DNA from: Mesostigma viride
Lineage: Eukaryota > Streptophyta > Mesostigmatophyceae > Mesostigmatales > Mesostigmataceae
Assembly (NCBI GenBank): GCA_009746045.1
Contig: RPFO01001949.1
Coordinates: 1-61,199, forward strand
Length of the DNA stretch: 61,199 nucleotides
Reading direction: 5' to 3'
Made by a program: the position numbers and the translations under genes. Shown piece after piece: positions 10,855 to 22,749 of this stretch. The notes below the pieces were generated by a model that was given only the letters and a program-made list of their open reading frames with translations, was not told the origin of the DNA and ran no database searches. Every line of letters starts with the position of its first letter. Position 1 is the first letter of the stretch.

Positions 10855-10975
10855 AGGGTAGGGGGGGTTCGCTGCCCCCCTACCCGTGGTGCACACTGAG
10901 CAGGGATTGAAATAAAAGCACTTCGGTGCTGCGTCGGACCCCCCATGACGGGATCACGTGTTTAATTAATAACTT
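10855..10975 (+). repeat. Dispersed repeat, family 2
   Basis: GGTAGGGGGGGTTCGCTGCC hairpin, GTGCACACTGAGCAGGGATT, an AGCACTTCGGTGCT perfect hairpin, then GGGATCACGTGTTTAATTAA. Same order as 6480-6590. Confidence 0.7.
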
Positions 10976-11361
10976 GATTCTTTGATTAATCATTAGGGCT
11001 GGCCCGGCACCGTGCAGGGCGTGGTAATGGCGGTAGCTAGTAACGTCGCAGGGTGGACCACTGGTCGTAGCTTATCTATTCGAGCTATAGGCCGGTCCTA
11101 ATGTCGTCCTCACAGTTGGGGAGAATCTGCCCCGGAGTATATCAGCTCGATCACCCAGACAATTTATTGGGGCGGGCGGCCGGAGTTGTGCTCCCGAGTG
11201 GCATCTATCCGCTGGCCGGTAGTCGCCGGCCTGGGCTCCTAGTCAGGTGGGCATCAAAGATTGGTGTCTAGATGCTAGTCGGTGCCTAAGCAAGGTACGG
11301 AAGCCAGTGCGCGCCGGGACGGTCAGAGAACCGTCGCCCTCGGTAGCACAGATCCGCTGAG
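10976..11361. other. No gene seen; possible 5' region of the copia-type element
   Basis: G/C-rich sequence upstream of gag. I could not find a matching copy downstream of pol, so no LTR can be defined. Confidence 0.3.
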
Positions 11362-11362
11362 T

Positions 11363-11446
11363 GCCGGTAGTCTCGGGTTAGAGGCTCGAGCATGCACTAT
11401 CGGGTAGCCTACCGCCGGTAGTCTCGGGTTAGAGGCTCGAGCATGC
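11363..11446 (+). repeat. 33-bp direct repeat pair upstream of gag
   Basis: GCCGGTAGTCTCGGGTTAGA plus the following 13 bases occurs at 11363-11395 and 11414-11446. It could be a regulatory repeat of the retrotransposon leader. The function is unknown. Confidence 0.8.
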
Positions 11447-11661
11447 CTTATCGGTTAGCGCCGCGCCGCTGCGCTCCTTGCGGCCTGGCCAGCTGCAAGG
11501 GTTCAATAGCAATCAGTGGCGGCTGCGGGCTCAGCCTCCCACAATCGGTTCCCCAAACAACAAAAATCCCGTCTCCATCGCCGGCGTGCAAGCCAGCGGT
11601 GAAGGGCATTCAACTTGTATTCACAACAGTCAACATTACCGTTGACCATTTTTCTGGGCTC

Positions 11662-12870
11662 ATGGCGCGTGGCGCGGAGCGAACGCCAGCTCCAACCCAG
11701 GACCAGGGAACGCAAGCATCAACTCCGGCGGATGGGAGTGGCGCAGCCACTGTGGCGACTGAGCCAGCTGGTGGCTCGGTCAGCACAGCTCCGGGGCAGC
11801 AGTCAGCACCAACTGCCCGGAAAGTTTTCAAGAAAGAAGAGCTGCCAAGTAAGCTGCCAGAAATTCTGACGCCGTCCGCCGTGGAGGAGTTTATTAACAG
11901 CCTGGGCAAGCTCCGGCAGGACTACAACGAACTGTCCGACGCAGTTTTCCTCAACAAGCTGCGCCGGTCAGAGGTATGCAACGAGGCTACGGGTAATGCG
12001 GACGTGCGAGGGGTCATTATCAACGCCAGCAAAGAGGCGTGGACCTGGCTCGACACAGTGAAGGCCCTGCAAGAGGTGCTCGACACCTCAAGCTTTCCTG
12101 ACGAGGAAAAGGAGGGGCAGGCGCTGGTGCGCAACCTGTCGCTTGACCCCAATTACCTCAGCTCGGACATGGCCAGATTCGCGGCCCAGGTCCGGAGCAA
12201 GGGTGTCTTGAAGCACATGAGTAGCGAATATTTACTCAGCGCAGTTCTGGATGCTCTGGGGCTGACGCCAGAGAGCCGTGCCAATGTCAAGGCCGGTCTC
12301 GGCATGAAAATTGCGCTAGCTTCTTCCGTGGTAGTGGGCAACCCGGACGACCAGAAACGGTTCAACGCAGCCATGGCGCACCTCCGAGAGATGTTCAAGG
12401 ACCGGGGCGGCCCCAGGCGTAACAACAAGCTGCCGACAGTTGCTCAGGTAAACCCTGTGCCTGCCTCGACCCCGCCAGCAGCTTCTCTGTCGGACTTGAC
12501 CACCCTTGTTACCCAGCTGTCCACGACGGTGGCCAACAACGTGGTGCGAATGTTGGGTGGCAAACGCCGAGCTCGCGGTGGTCGGCACAACCAGAACGCG
12601 TCCAGCAAACGCGGGCCGGGAGGCGGTCAGGGCAAGCAGCCTCGACAGGAGGGCGGCACTGGCAGGCAGCAACAGCAGCAGGGTGGCGTCCCCAAGGAGA
12701 AGGTCGTCTGCGAGCGCCGGTGCACCGGCGTGGGGCACACCGAGGCCAACTGCACGCTGCGGCTGGACCTCGGCAAGGCGACTCGAGTGTGCCGGCGCTG
12801 CTGGGCGGTTCGGCTTCCTGGACACGACCCCAACACATGCCGCGCCCCACGGCCAGCCATGCCCAAGTGA
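11662..12870 (+). CDS. Gag-like protein of a copia-type retrotransposon (copy 1)
   Basis: The frame is open from ATG 11443. I prefer ATG 11662 because the upstream residues have no Gag character. It gives about 402 residues: an Ala/Pro/Thr-rich N-terminus, a helical middle (from about KKEELPSKLPEILTPSAVEE), a Gly/Arg/Gln-rich basic region, and two Cys/His clusters at the end. The first is C-x3-C-x4-H-x4-C, a variant of the zinc knuckle (C-x2-C-x4-H-x4-C); the second is C-x2-C-x7-H-x4-C. Gag packages element RNA into virus-like particles. The stop at 12870 is followed by pol in the +1 frame, so a frameshift or internal start would be needed to make pol. Confidence 0.75.
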   Translation: MARGAERTPAPTQDQGTQASTPADGSGAATVATEPAGGSVSTAPGQQSAPTARKVFKKEELPSKLPEILTPSAVEEFINSLGKLRQDYNELSDAVFLNKLRRSEVCNEATGNADVRGVIINASKEAWTWLDTVKALQEVLDTSSFPDEEKEGQALVRNLSLDPNYLSSDMARFAAQVRSKGVLKHMSSEYLLSAVLDALGLTPESRANVKAGLGMKIALASSVVVGNPDDQKRFNAAMAHLREMFKDRGGPRRNNKLPTVAQVNPVPASTPPAASLSDLTTLVTQLSTTVANNVVRMLGGKRRARGGRHNQNASSKRGPGGGQGKQPRQEGGTGRQQQQQGGVPKEKVVCERRCTGVGHTEANCTLRLDLGKATRVCRRCWAVRLPGHDPNTCRAPRPAMPK

Positions 12871-13159
12871 CGTCATAGAGGTGATGTGTGTCGCGGTGAT
12901 CGAGTCGGCTAGGCGTGAGGATGCTGTGCCTTGTAGTCCTAATGTTCCCACGTCAGTGGTTCAGAATGGAAGTGCAAGTGCTGCAGCTGATCAGGAGTGC
13001 GTGCCCAGCGTGGTCGCAATAGAGCCTGAACACGCCCTTCCGGAGCTCACCCCTTCAGGTGAGATAGTGCCGGCAGATGCCGAGGTAGCCCCTCACGTAG
13101 GCGTGGAGTTGGGTCGCCGCCTCAGTAAGGTCTCACTATAGAGCACATTGCCGACAGGA

Positions 13160-15388
13160 ATGCACATGCAGAGAGCTTGCATGGCGGGGCAGGTGCCTAG
13201 CATAGAAGGGGATGGCACCACCCCCACGGCCATAGGATTGCGGATGCTTGCTCACCAGATTCACCTTGCGGTGGGTCATGTGGCGGGGCAAACGCTAGAC
13301 TGGGCGACTCGGCTTATGGGGGCGCCGGGGTTGAAGGTCGCTCAGGCGAAGTTAGAGGAGTGCCACGCATGCGCAAGTGTCATGAAGAAGCGTAGGCGCT
13401 GGCATGCTAAGACTCCTTCCCCGTACCGGGGGAGGTTAGTGGGGGATGTCATGCATTTGGAGGAGGGGGACTATTATTTGGTCTTGATGGATCGCTATAC
13501 CAAGTTCCTAGCCATCGAGCCCCTGCCAAGCATGGTAGAGGAGTCCTTGTGGCGGGGGCTGAGCATTGCCATGTCTCACTTCTTTCCCATTTCTGAGGTC
13601 ATGTTGGACCAACAATTTGATTGCATTGTGGGGCGGGAGGGCTGTGAGATGGTGGTTATTGCTGGGCGGCAGGACCATGGCAACTTGGGGCTGATTGATA
13701 GGCACATCAGCAGCGTAAAGGGCATGGCAGCCAAGCAGCATGCCAGCGGGTTAGGATTCAAGCCCGCGGGGCAGCCTTATGCACAACGCGCGCTGTGGTG
13801 CCGCTTGCTCATGGACAAGTACAACAGCCAGGTGCTTTTCAAGCTGCCCCAGGGACTAGGTCTTATTACCGCGCAGGGGCTGCAGTCGGGCATTTACCCT
13901 CCGGACGTGGCAGACCATTGGGAGGCCCACCTCGCTACCACCGCTGAGGTTAGGCGGCAGTTAGACCGCACCCAGCCTGACTTGTCGCAGGAGTGGGAGC
14001 TGGGGGAGTTGGTCTTGTTTCACAAGGAGAATTCCTTTGGTAAGCGGGGGCAGATGCAAGGGCCAGGCATGGTGGTGGATTTGGACTGGGTGCATAGGCG
14101 GGTGAAGGTGCACTGGGAGCATAGGGACTATCTCATCCCGTGGGATAAGGTGTATCGGTACAAGGCGTCCGATGCCCAGGTCCAGGCGGCCAAGGAGCAC
14201 AGCCGCCAGCTCGGTTGGGATGTGGATAGCCGGCCGGCCAAGCGGGCCCGGCTGGAACCTGTCCTACCCACCCCACTTGGGGTGGCTGTGCATGATGCGC
14301 TTGTTGCCCACCCCCCTGCAGGCGCCGCGCCGGAGCAAGTCCCCGGGGTCGACGCGGGGGCGCTACCGCAGCCCCTCCCCGCGACCCCAGCAGCGCCCAC
14401 CGTGGCGGCGCCGGACACATCGTCAGGCGCGGGCGTGGGCTCCCAGCTGGCCCACGTCCTCCGACAGCTGCTCAAGGCGGACAAGCTCAAGGCGGCGGCA
14501 GCGGGGGGTGCGGCACAAGTCAGCCGCGTCATGCCAGATAAGTGCCCCACGGTTGTGACTGACGCTCATGATGTTCCCTCTAGGCATATTGCGGCCATAG
14601 ATACCATGGCAGGCGTGTCTATCACGAGCCCGGCGGCGGCCGAGGCCTATTACCATTTGCTGCCCAGTAGTTGGAAGGAGGTTGCGGGGTTTGACGGGCA
14701 GCGGGCCTATAAGGTTGCTGGGCAGGTGCTCATGCCCATCCTAGGGGTAGATGTCCCTGTGCAAGTGCTAGAGGGTTACAAGGGTATCACTCTCATCGGT
14801 AACCCTTTTGTTTCCCTCCCCGGGTTTTCTGTGTCAGCCGGCTTGGTGACCCTCGAGGGGGTGGGGAGCATAGGCTTGTACCAATATCACGTAGCGCTTG
14901 CAGCCCTCACGGGCCGGGGTCCCCCCGAGGCTATTAATCACCCTGAGGATTATGCCACTGCAGTAGGGGCCATTCGCGGGGCGGAATATACGGCAGAGCC
15001 GCTGGTAGCCGATGTCACGCAGCCGCAGAAGTGTCACCCCAGCAGTCTTGGCATTTTTCCCTGGAGCATCGCCACTAAATCTCCTATTAGTTATCCGCAG
15101 TTTAAGGAGGACTGCCGTGACCCTGTCAAGTTCCATAAGTGGCGCGCGGCTTTCTTGCGCGCGCAGCTGGAGTGGGCGATGTATGGGGTGTATGGGGAGT
15201 TGATGGAGGTGCCGCAAGGGGCGGTAAAGCTGAACTTGAAGTTTGTGCTCAAGTATAAGCAGGTCCTCCCCACTGACCCTGTCACATTTCATGTACGGCC
15301 CTGTGTCACGAATTTAGGGGCTCGTCTGAGTTGTCGGAGGAGGAATTGTTTACGCCCGGGCTGTCGCAGACCACTAGCCGGGTGTTAA
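13160..15388 (+). pseudogene. Truncated copia-type pol, integrase-protease-start of RT (copy 1)
   Basis: The frame is open from 12871 with one TAG at 13139-13141; the first ATG after it is 13160. In order: (1) a zinc-binding H-x4-H ... C-x2-C (HLAVGH, CHAC) and an integrase core with Asp in GDVMHLE and in VMLDQQFD; the expected Glu position reads GLIDR; (2) a conserved Trp-containing patch (VKVHWEHRDYLIPW); (3) a Pro/Ala linker; (4) an aspartic-protease-like AIDTMAGVSI with a later ITLIGNPFV; (5) the beginning of a copia-type RT. The reading frame slips near 15308 and the copy ends at 15423. Integrase before protease is not the usual copia order. The same protein is encoded in unit 2. Confidence 0.7.
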
Positions 15389-15423
15389 CATCGGTGTTCT
15401 TGGGGCTGTTGGATCGGGGTTTG

Positions 15424-15823
15424 CCACTTGCCAGACCTGGGCCTCGACCTTTTGAGCGGGTGTTCAGCGATAGCTGCTCGGCAGTGGCCAGGTCAGTGTG
15501 GCCAGGCACTGCGCGGATGTCATCCTTGCCGAGGGGGAGCCGGTGGGGCTGCGGCTTCTCCGGGGGCTGGGGTACTGCAGAGCGTTCTGGTGATGTCGCC
15601 GAGGCGGATCTGGAATTGGCTGGTCCCGCATAATCAGGCGTTGTTCACTTCGTCCAAAGCATAGAGCCAGGACATGCTGGCATTGGGAGTCGGCTAGCCG
15701 CCCCCACCGTGGGCACTAAGAGCTTCCGCTCCTGTTCGCACGTTGTGGCTGGACCCCGACACCCCCGTCCCTTTCTGTGGCCTAACCTACACTTTGCACC
15801 GCACACCGGGTGGCTGGTGCATT
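15424..15823. other. Mosaic junction between the two large repeat units
   Basis: Positions 15433-15735 follow 3766-4081 (LINE ORF1) with many small changes, several of which coincide with bases of the copia RT at about 27200-27290 (for example GCAGTGGCC and GTGTGGC). Positions 15738-15823 match copia RT at about 27592-27675 almost exactly. At 15824 the sequence switches back to LINE sequence equal to 4147. This looks like a consensus of two unrelated sequences. Confidence 0.75.
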
Positions 15824-16229
15824 GTCGGTCGCCGGGGAGGAACTCGCTAAATTTTCGATCGTGGCAGGGTTTCTTGGGCTCAGGCGAGGCGCTTGGCGAG
15901 GGTTTGGCGGGTAAGCCTGTCGGCTGAACAATGGCGAGGGCGAGAGGGTTGGGCTGGGCGCTGGGAAGCTGTGCCAGCTCCTTTTCCAGCCCTCGTTTTG
16001 CTTTGGTAGTCGTCATAGCTGGTCACGTGCGTAACTTTGGCAATACTGCGTTTCAGCCGTAACCGATTATACTGGCGTGTGCGTCTGGAAAAAGCGCATC
16101 GAATGCAAATGGTCTGACCGAATTTGGGGCTCAGACGCAAAAGATCTGAGCTCCGCCGTCAGCCATACCGCCGTCAGCCATTTTTTTTATCCGCCGTTCT
16201 CAGGGATATGTGCTACATTGACTCCCATG

Positions 16230-16274
16230 GCGTATAATACGCGTATAATACGCGTATAATACGCGTATAATACG
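16230..16274 (+). repeat. 11-bp tandem repeat, ~4 copies
   Basis: Counterpart of 4553-4608 with one unit fewer. Confidence 0.9.
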
Positions 16275-16701
16275 AAATACGCAATACGCCGAGGTTTTGC
16301 CGTATTGCCGTATTGCCGAATTGGCTCATACTGGTAACCGCATGATGCAACTGGTCTGCGTGCGTGTTAATTGCATGTCTGATCACAGCATGGCGCGCGA
16401 CACGTTGTGTCCTCATCGACCTCAGGGGGTCATCAGTCATTTACATAGCAAAGACCTGTCTCCTTGATAACCTAGCTCAGTGCTGCCGATCATTAGCATG
16501 CATTGGCGTGCCGATTGAATCTATTAGCCCGGCACCGCCACGTGCCTGTTTTTTTTTTTTCCGCCAGCCACCGCCACGTGCAGTATTTTCTATATCAAGG
16601 AGACAACCAGCGCAGGCCAGAAATCGGGAGAATCCGGACCATGGTAGCTCGAGCCTGCATGCCGTTATCTTGTCCGCGTGTTCGAGTCGTTCATATATAT
16701 A

Positions 16702-16808
16702 TTAAAAATATAATTACTTACAGCAGAGTGAAATCACTCAAACCAAAGCAAACGCCCAGCTATAAACCTACCTCGTTCATATATATATATACCTCGTTCA
16801 TATATATA
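16702..16808 (-). mobile_element. LINE 3' tail insertion (very short)
   Basis: 107 bp present here and absent from unit 1. The first ~68 bases (16702-16769) match the 3' UTR end of the LINE fragment at 834-900, with the A/T-rich tail against a TA microsatellite. Two copies of the CGTTCATATATATATA target follow. It marks a retrotransposition event after the two units separated. Confidence 0.8.
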
Positions 16809-17197
16809 TATCAGTACTTATTTTATGCTAATTTACTGTTCATGCGATCAGTGGATCTTCAATGGCTTTCAGCTGCTCCCTGAGCAACCCCGCGCCCGCC
16901 CATGCGCCCCCCACTATTTAACCCGCCCGGCGCGATGCCTGGGTGGTCAGTCGCCGCGCCCGGCTGGCGCTAGCACATGCAGGCCCGCCGCGCGCCGCGG
17001 GGAGCGGCCGATCCGGGATCGCCCTGTACCCGTACGTTGATCATGAGCGGCTTCACAAGCATATACTGCCACACACGCGGAGGAGGTGGAGACACTTGCC
17101 GCAGAGATTAATTAATCACGGCCGCAAATTCAACCAGCACAAGGCGGCATATGGCGGTCCCTCGACCGGCGGTCTCACCGGATGATAGGAAACGCTA

Positions 17198-18063
17198 AGG
17201 GCTGACACCCTTTACTTTTTCTTTCTTTATTATTGTCATTATTATTAATATTATTTACATTTTCTTTTCTTTCTTTTTCTTTTGTCCTTTTCCCTTTTAG
17301 TTCAGTTTCTTACTTTTTCTTTTAACCCCTTCGTGTCTGTGTGTCTGTGTTCTCTTTTTCCCTTCTTAGTTTTGGTTGTTGTTTTTCTCTATAAACCTTT
17401 TTGGTTTATTACCATCTGTCTCCCTCCATGCAGGTCTTCCTACAGATAGCCACGCGGCTCCCACGGTCTTCGCGTCTTTCCTCTCAGACTACCCTAGTCC
17501 TTCCACGGCGGTGGATCGCCATGCGTCCAGGAATAGTTGTCTTCAAAACTGGCCCAGGGTTGCAATCACACAGACCCCAATTTTCAGCTCATTCTGACCA
17601 CGTTTACTCACATTGAAATGTGGCCATGTGCAAACGAAAAATGACCCGTAAAAGCAGTTTTGATCACTTGAACACCACTCCAATTCCAAAGTCCAAGACG
17701 CCCCTGCCCACCACAAACTGGACCAAAACAAGTGTAATTAATCATAAAGCTCGCCCGCACTGGTCAAGTTACAGATCATTCTGACCTATTTTGCCCATAT
17801 TACATCAATTTATTGCTGCCACCCTGCATGCTTGGTGCACCATGGCATGAGGGACACCATAATATGGAGGAAGATGTCCAGATGGTAACAAACCAAAAAA
17901 GTTTATAGAAAAAACCAAACCAAACCTAAGAATGAAAAAGAGAACACACACACACACAATCACACACGAAGGGGTTAAAAGTAAGAACGTATAAATTAAA
18001 AGGGAAAATATAAAAAAAGGAAGAAAGAAAGAAAAGAAAACCATAAGCACATTCCTAAGCTTG
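17198..18063. repeat. Inverted-repeat element, unit 2 copy
   Basis: Same as 5425-6290. Confidence 0.55.
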
Positions 18064-18252
18064 CCCCCTCCAAATGGGGCAGAACCGCGAAAAACAATTG
18101 GTACATGCTTGAAGAAAACAACCACCAACTCTTTAACCATTGCGAGCAGGTACCATGTCCTGATGCTAGCTAATGGATAAAAGGTCCATCCTTTATGGTC
18201 ATAACCTCCTGATCCCTGTCATCTAGGTTCAAGCCCAAGCCATGCGGCCTGA

Positions 18253-18363
18253 GGGAAGGGGGGGGTCTCTGCCCCCCTATCCGCTGTGCACACTCAGGGA
18301 TTAAAAGAACTTAGGTGCTCCGTGACTCCCGAACGGGAGCACGTGTTTAATTAGTTAATGAGT
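18253..18363 (+). repeat. Dispersed repeat, family 2, unit 2 copy
   Basis: Same as 6480-6590. Confidence 0.7.
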
Positions 18364-19616
18364 CAATCTAAGAAGCCCAAGCCATGCTTAACGGAAGCAA
18401 AACAGGTGGGGAGGAGATAAGTGACTCACATATGCTCACCCTCCCTACAACAACCTTGCTTTCCAGTAGGCTGAAGAGCCATGAGAGGCGTTTATGAGCT
18501 CGCCAGCTCCTTGCAAATTATGGTGATGCCGCTCCCAGGCAGCTAGGGTCCTTGATTGAGTTTTCACATGTTAGACATTCTCTATTGTGTAGTCAAGGAA
18601 GCGCAGCAAAGCCAGAAAACTTCCCGATCAAGTCTGGGCAGCTTTAGGACGCATGGCATACGCAGCGTAAGGAAAACCATTAAAAGCTGCGGAAAATCTG
18701 ATAGCACAACTGCAACCCTAAACAGAAAATCTGATAGCTGACTGGTCGCGCGGGGTCCTAGACTCAGCGGCATGGCTCCCCACCGGCCGGGTGCCGAACG
18801 CGGTGACCGCATTGAGCAGGATTTCTCGGCGGCTTCGCGACACGTCGACCAACGGGTGTAACTTTGGGGACGATGGAATAGAGTAGGAACTCGCTCGGTC
18901 GTGGAGTATATACTTTCCATATAATACTCGCATGCCCTAAGGCTTCCTAATCAGCTTGTCAAGTCGTGCGCGTAAATCGCACGCAACGAATTTCCCCCCA
19001 CTTCCGTTGTGAATAATGGCAATGGAGCAAAACCCACGTGCCAGTAATGTAACATGTTTGTAAATATAGAAACAAACTTACAACACAGACGTCAATGATC
19101 CGCCACCAGACTGCTCTAGTTATGCTGCTGCAAATTATCAGGATCTCAAGGAACGAGCTTTCAAACGCCTAAATGCCCCCATGACAAGGACGACTTCGAG
19201 CAATTATTCCTGTTGTAGACTGGCAGCCTATATCCCACACCAAGGCACGCGGCGATACAGGCGCGCCTTTGCGCCTTGGCAGCAAGTAACTAATGATGAC
19301 CCAGAAATCCAGTTCTCCGGCGCAATTCAACCTACCTTATGCATCAGCCGACCTGAGCACCGTATGAGCACAGCAAAGCGCGCGTCGTGGCAAAACTTTG
19401 CCGTGCACGTGGTATCGTGCAACGGCTTGCTGCCTCACTGAAAGAAAATGAAGATGGCTTCCAGGCTGTGGACGGGTGTCGGGTGAGGAGGGCAGAACCA
19501 GGATGTGCAAGAGTGGTTTTTGGTCCGGCCACGTTCTGCCCAGTTTGGCAGGGAAAAGACGTAAGCACATGACTCGTGGACACGGTTTATATATGACAAG
19601 TTTTGCGGATGCCAGC
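18364..19616. other. No gene seen
   Basis: Counterpart of 6591-7843. Confidence 0.4.
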
Positions 19617-19736
19617 ATGATTCGTTCATACCAGGCAGAACACACCGCATCCCATCAGACCTGCGAAGTTAAGCTGCCTTGGGCCAGTTTAGTAGTGTGA
19701 TCGGTGACGGCACGCGAATCCCTGGTGACGAATTGT
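19617..19736 (+). rRNA. 5S ribosomal RNA (copy 2)
   Basis: Identical by eye to 7844-7963, with the same 9-bp terminal helix and a TTTT stretch shortly after. It lies 11,773 bp from copy 1. Confidence 0.85.
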
Positions 19737-20054
19737 ACCTTTTGCGACCCAGCTTTCCTCGTGGTAGGGCACTTTTTGCTACGATCACTAATTTGCTATC
19801 GCAAGTTTTTTGATGTCGGCCTTGACTACAACAGATATGGCAGATTCCTTCGTGACAAGTACACAAAAATACCAAAAGTAGGCCTGAAGCAGGACAAGAA
19901 TTTTCTCAAGCAACGCCCCTTACTTAAATTATGACATACAGTCTCCTTGGGGAGCATGAATATAAATGAAATTATAACATAACTCCGTGGGGAGATCATA
20001 GATATGAGCACCGACGTATTCCCGGCATTCAGCTGGCATCGAGCAGCATAACCA

Positions 20055-20540
20055 AGAAGTGGCGGGCCGGGGTGGCCCCCTCAAGATTATGCAAGTCCTC
20101 GAAGAACTTCTCGCGTTCCAACTGGGTTAGACCACTATGGGGTGCGTAACCTACCCCAACCGTGAGGTGGTGCTAAGACCGCCCCTCAACGGAGGTGAAA
20201 TGTGCCACCATAAGGCGTGGGGTTAGAAGCTGAAGCGTGCTGAGGCTGGCAGCCGCCAGCGGCGAACACAAAACGGGCCAACACCACCTTGGCCGGGCGT
20301 CCCACTGCCTGCAAAGTACAAACGCCAACCGCCTGCCAAGCGATCAGTGCGCACCGTGCCAACTGGCACCGTGCGACGATGCTCCTGCACGCCTAGAATA
20401 GACACACGATGTGCAATGCAAAAGGCAACGAGCTCCTCTACCCGGTAGCTATGATCGCCATCTGCTAGCAATGTACGTGCGTTGAAAGTCGCGAGGGCCA
20501 AGGTTGCCTGCTGGCCCAACAAGGGAGAACGGCGATGCAT
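20055..20540 (-). pseudogene. LINE ORF2 endonuclease fragment, unit 2 copy
   Basis: Same as 8282-8767: TFNARTL and VQEHRR motifs of an APE-type endonuclease, then broken. Confidence 0.7.
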
Positions 20541-20890
20541 GGAGGATGGGGGTGGATTGCACAGCGGAAGGTGGGGGTGGGGATGGAACGAAGGGGAGGG
20601 AAATGGGGGGAATAGTGCTTTTCATCGCACTGGTTTTGTCCTGCAGGCGGAGGATGCGAGCCTGCCGCCTGCTTTGGGTATTCGGGGATGATTGCGCAAC
20701 GCAGAGGCGTAGAAAATATAGCATGCCTTGTGTGTTGCTGATCTTACTGCTGAGAGCTGTTCGAGCCCGAGATACCGGCACCACCATGTGTCTCTGTCGA
20801 CTAGGCCCATGCATGGTAGTGGAACGGGGGACTATTTAGAGGCTGTCCCTGAAGCCTGTTAGCCGCGAGCCGACGAGTGCATGGGGTTGT

Positions 20891-21267
20891 CTACTTACTG
20901 GAACCACCAGGGGCAGCACGCTTGTGACGAGGCTCTACCGTCTGCTTTTCACGAGACTCCACAGTGTCGGTGTCTACTACACGGACACCACCCCGGTAAG
21001 CACCAAAACGACCATCCGGCAACTGTCGCAGCTGCACACGCTTACCCCCGGTACGTACCCGGCTCGTGCCACCACCACCTTCTCGTGATTCGAGCACTTG
21101 CTCCTCGCCGCCAGCTGTGCCGGGGTGTAGTCTTCATCCATGCTGATGAGGGTGCCCTTGAGCAGACGACGGGCTCCCATTACCCGTTTCTGGTCGTTCA
21201 CGGTGACCATGGTGACCAGAACCAGGCCAGCTGGGCTTGGCAGGCGAATGGCCCTAGCAATTGTCAC
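20891..21267 (-). pseudogene. LINE ORF1 C-terminal fragment, unit 2 copy
   Basis: Same as 9118-9494. Confidence 0.55.
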
Positions 21268-21657
21268 GTTGTGGCACAGCTATGCAGCACCCCCAGGGAC
21301 GCGGGACCCCGCAAGGCCTCGGTAAGCGCTTGTGCGGTGTCATGCTTGCCCACCTCAAAGTTCTTGAGGATGATATTGCATTGTCTGAGCAAATCCCATT
21401 TTTCCGTACCCCCCAGGGGTTGGTGCTATTTATAGCACCCAAAAGTCATAGATATGGGACCAATGGCATGTCCCCAAAGAAATTCAACATAAATGCGTGC
21501 TTGGTACCAAGGGGTAGCCGGAAATTGTTTTTAGGCCATAGACAAACATATATATGTGCGAAGATGTGCAACTCAGTCCGTTTCAGTTTTTTAGGACTGA
21601 GTTGCTACCATTTAAAAGGGTTAATGAGGATTTGTACGCTGATTTGCCCTTAATGTT

Positions 21658-22118
21658 TCCCACATCCTTAGGCTCTGGAGCCTGGGCCTAGCCAGGCACC
21701 TGGCCCGCACAGATCAGGTAGACACATCAGATAGACTAGATAGCACCAAGCCCGCCCAGCTTGGACGTCATGTCCTCACCTGGCGTTGCAGCCCCAGGCC
21801 GCGCGCGGTAGGGCCGCCACCCGCGGGCTTTCTGCGATAGACTAGGCATGGACATGTGCTACCCTAGACGAGACGGGCTCACATCCGGGCAGCCTCCTGG
21901 TTTGTCTGTCTTATGGAGGCAGATGGTTCACAAGGATAGATGGCAAGTAGTGATGAAGGTGACCACCCCCAAGTCTGTGGGGGCTCCGCGTGTGACCGCG
22001 TAATAATGGCATTCATAGCGATTCGGGCCGTGGTGCCCACAACCCTGTAACTAGGCCACTAGATAGCTAGCATCATTCATGATTCATCCCATCCCATGTT
22101 CGGGTTAATTAATTAATT
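21658..22118 (-). repeat. Repeat family 1 body, unit 2 copy
   Basis: Same as 9885-10345. Confidence 0.65.
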
Positions 22119-22281
22119 AGACACCACGCGTGACTGCGTCACGTGAGCATAAGTCCTCAGCGGGAGGGGAACATGGGATGGAATGGATGTTCCCATGTTC
22201 GGATGTTCCCCTCCCACCTAGCTGAGGACTTATGCTCACGTGACGCAGTCATGTGTCTATTAATTTATTAATTAATTTATT
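22108..22281. repeat. Long palindrome, unit 2 copy
   Basis: Same as 10335-10508. Confidence 0.85.
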
Positions 22282-22628
22282 AATTAATTTATTAATTTAT
22301 TTATTGATGACAATGGTGTAGTTGGCCTGGCTAATCTGCCGGTCTATCTAGTTATCTAATTTTATAACTCAAAGAAGTTGACTAGCTGATTATATAACAG
22401 TAATTGACTAACTACTTAATTTTAACTTAACACTATAGGGGCCACAGGACCATGAGTTGCCCGGCAGCCGTTGTGGCCATGGACGGGTGATCCACGTACA
22501 CCTCCCCACCAGGCGGCAATAGGTACATGCATGATATCGAGGACGGGCCGGGGAGAATCAGAGCATCAAGAAGATATCCTAAATTCTCGAGACTCGCCGC
22601 ATGCCCAATTACTAAGGGCTGTGGCATG

Positions 22629-22749
22629 AGGGTAGGGGGGGTTCGCTGCCCCCCTACCCGTGGTGCACACTGAGCAGGGATTGAAATAAAAGCACTTCGG
22701 TGCTGCGTCGGACCCCCCATGACGGGATCACGTGTTTAATTAATAACTT
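22629..22749 (+). repeat. Dispersed repeat, family 2, unit 2 copy
   Basis: Same as 10855-10975. Confidence 0.7.

Larger units (their letters stand above)
4147..15423. repeat. Unit 1 of an ~11.3-kb large direct repeat
   Basis: Matches 15824-27197 at an offset of 11,677 bp at the start and 11,774 bp at the end. The offset changes come from one extra 11-bp unit in unit 1 (about 4553-4608), a 107-bp LINE-tail insertion in unit 2 (about 16702) and a single-base indel near 10569/22342. Blocks compared by eye are otherwise nearly identical. Unit 1 ends inside the copia-type RT and runs into a mosaic junction. Confidence 0.9.

Noticed and set aside
12316-12951. Long minus-strand open frame opposite gag (also 24090-24725).
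   Set aside because: It mirrors the G/C-rich gag codons, has low-complexity content and no domain; a shadow frame.
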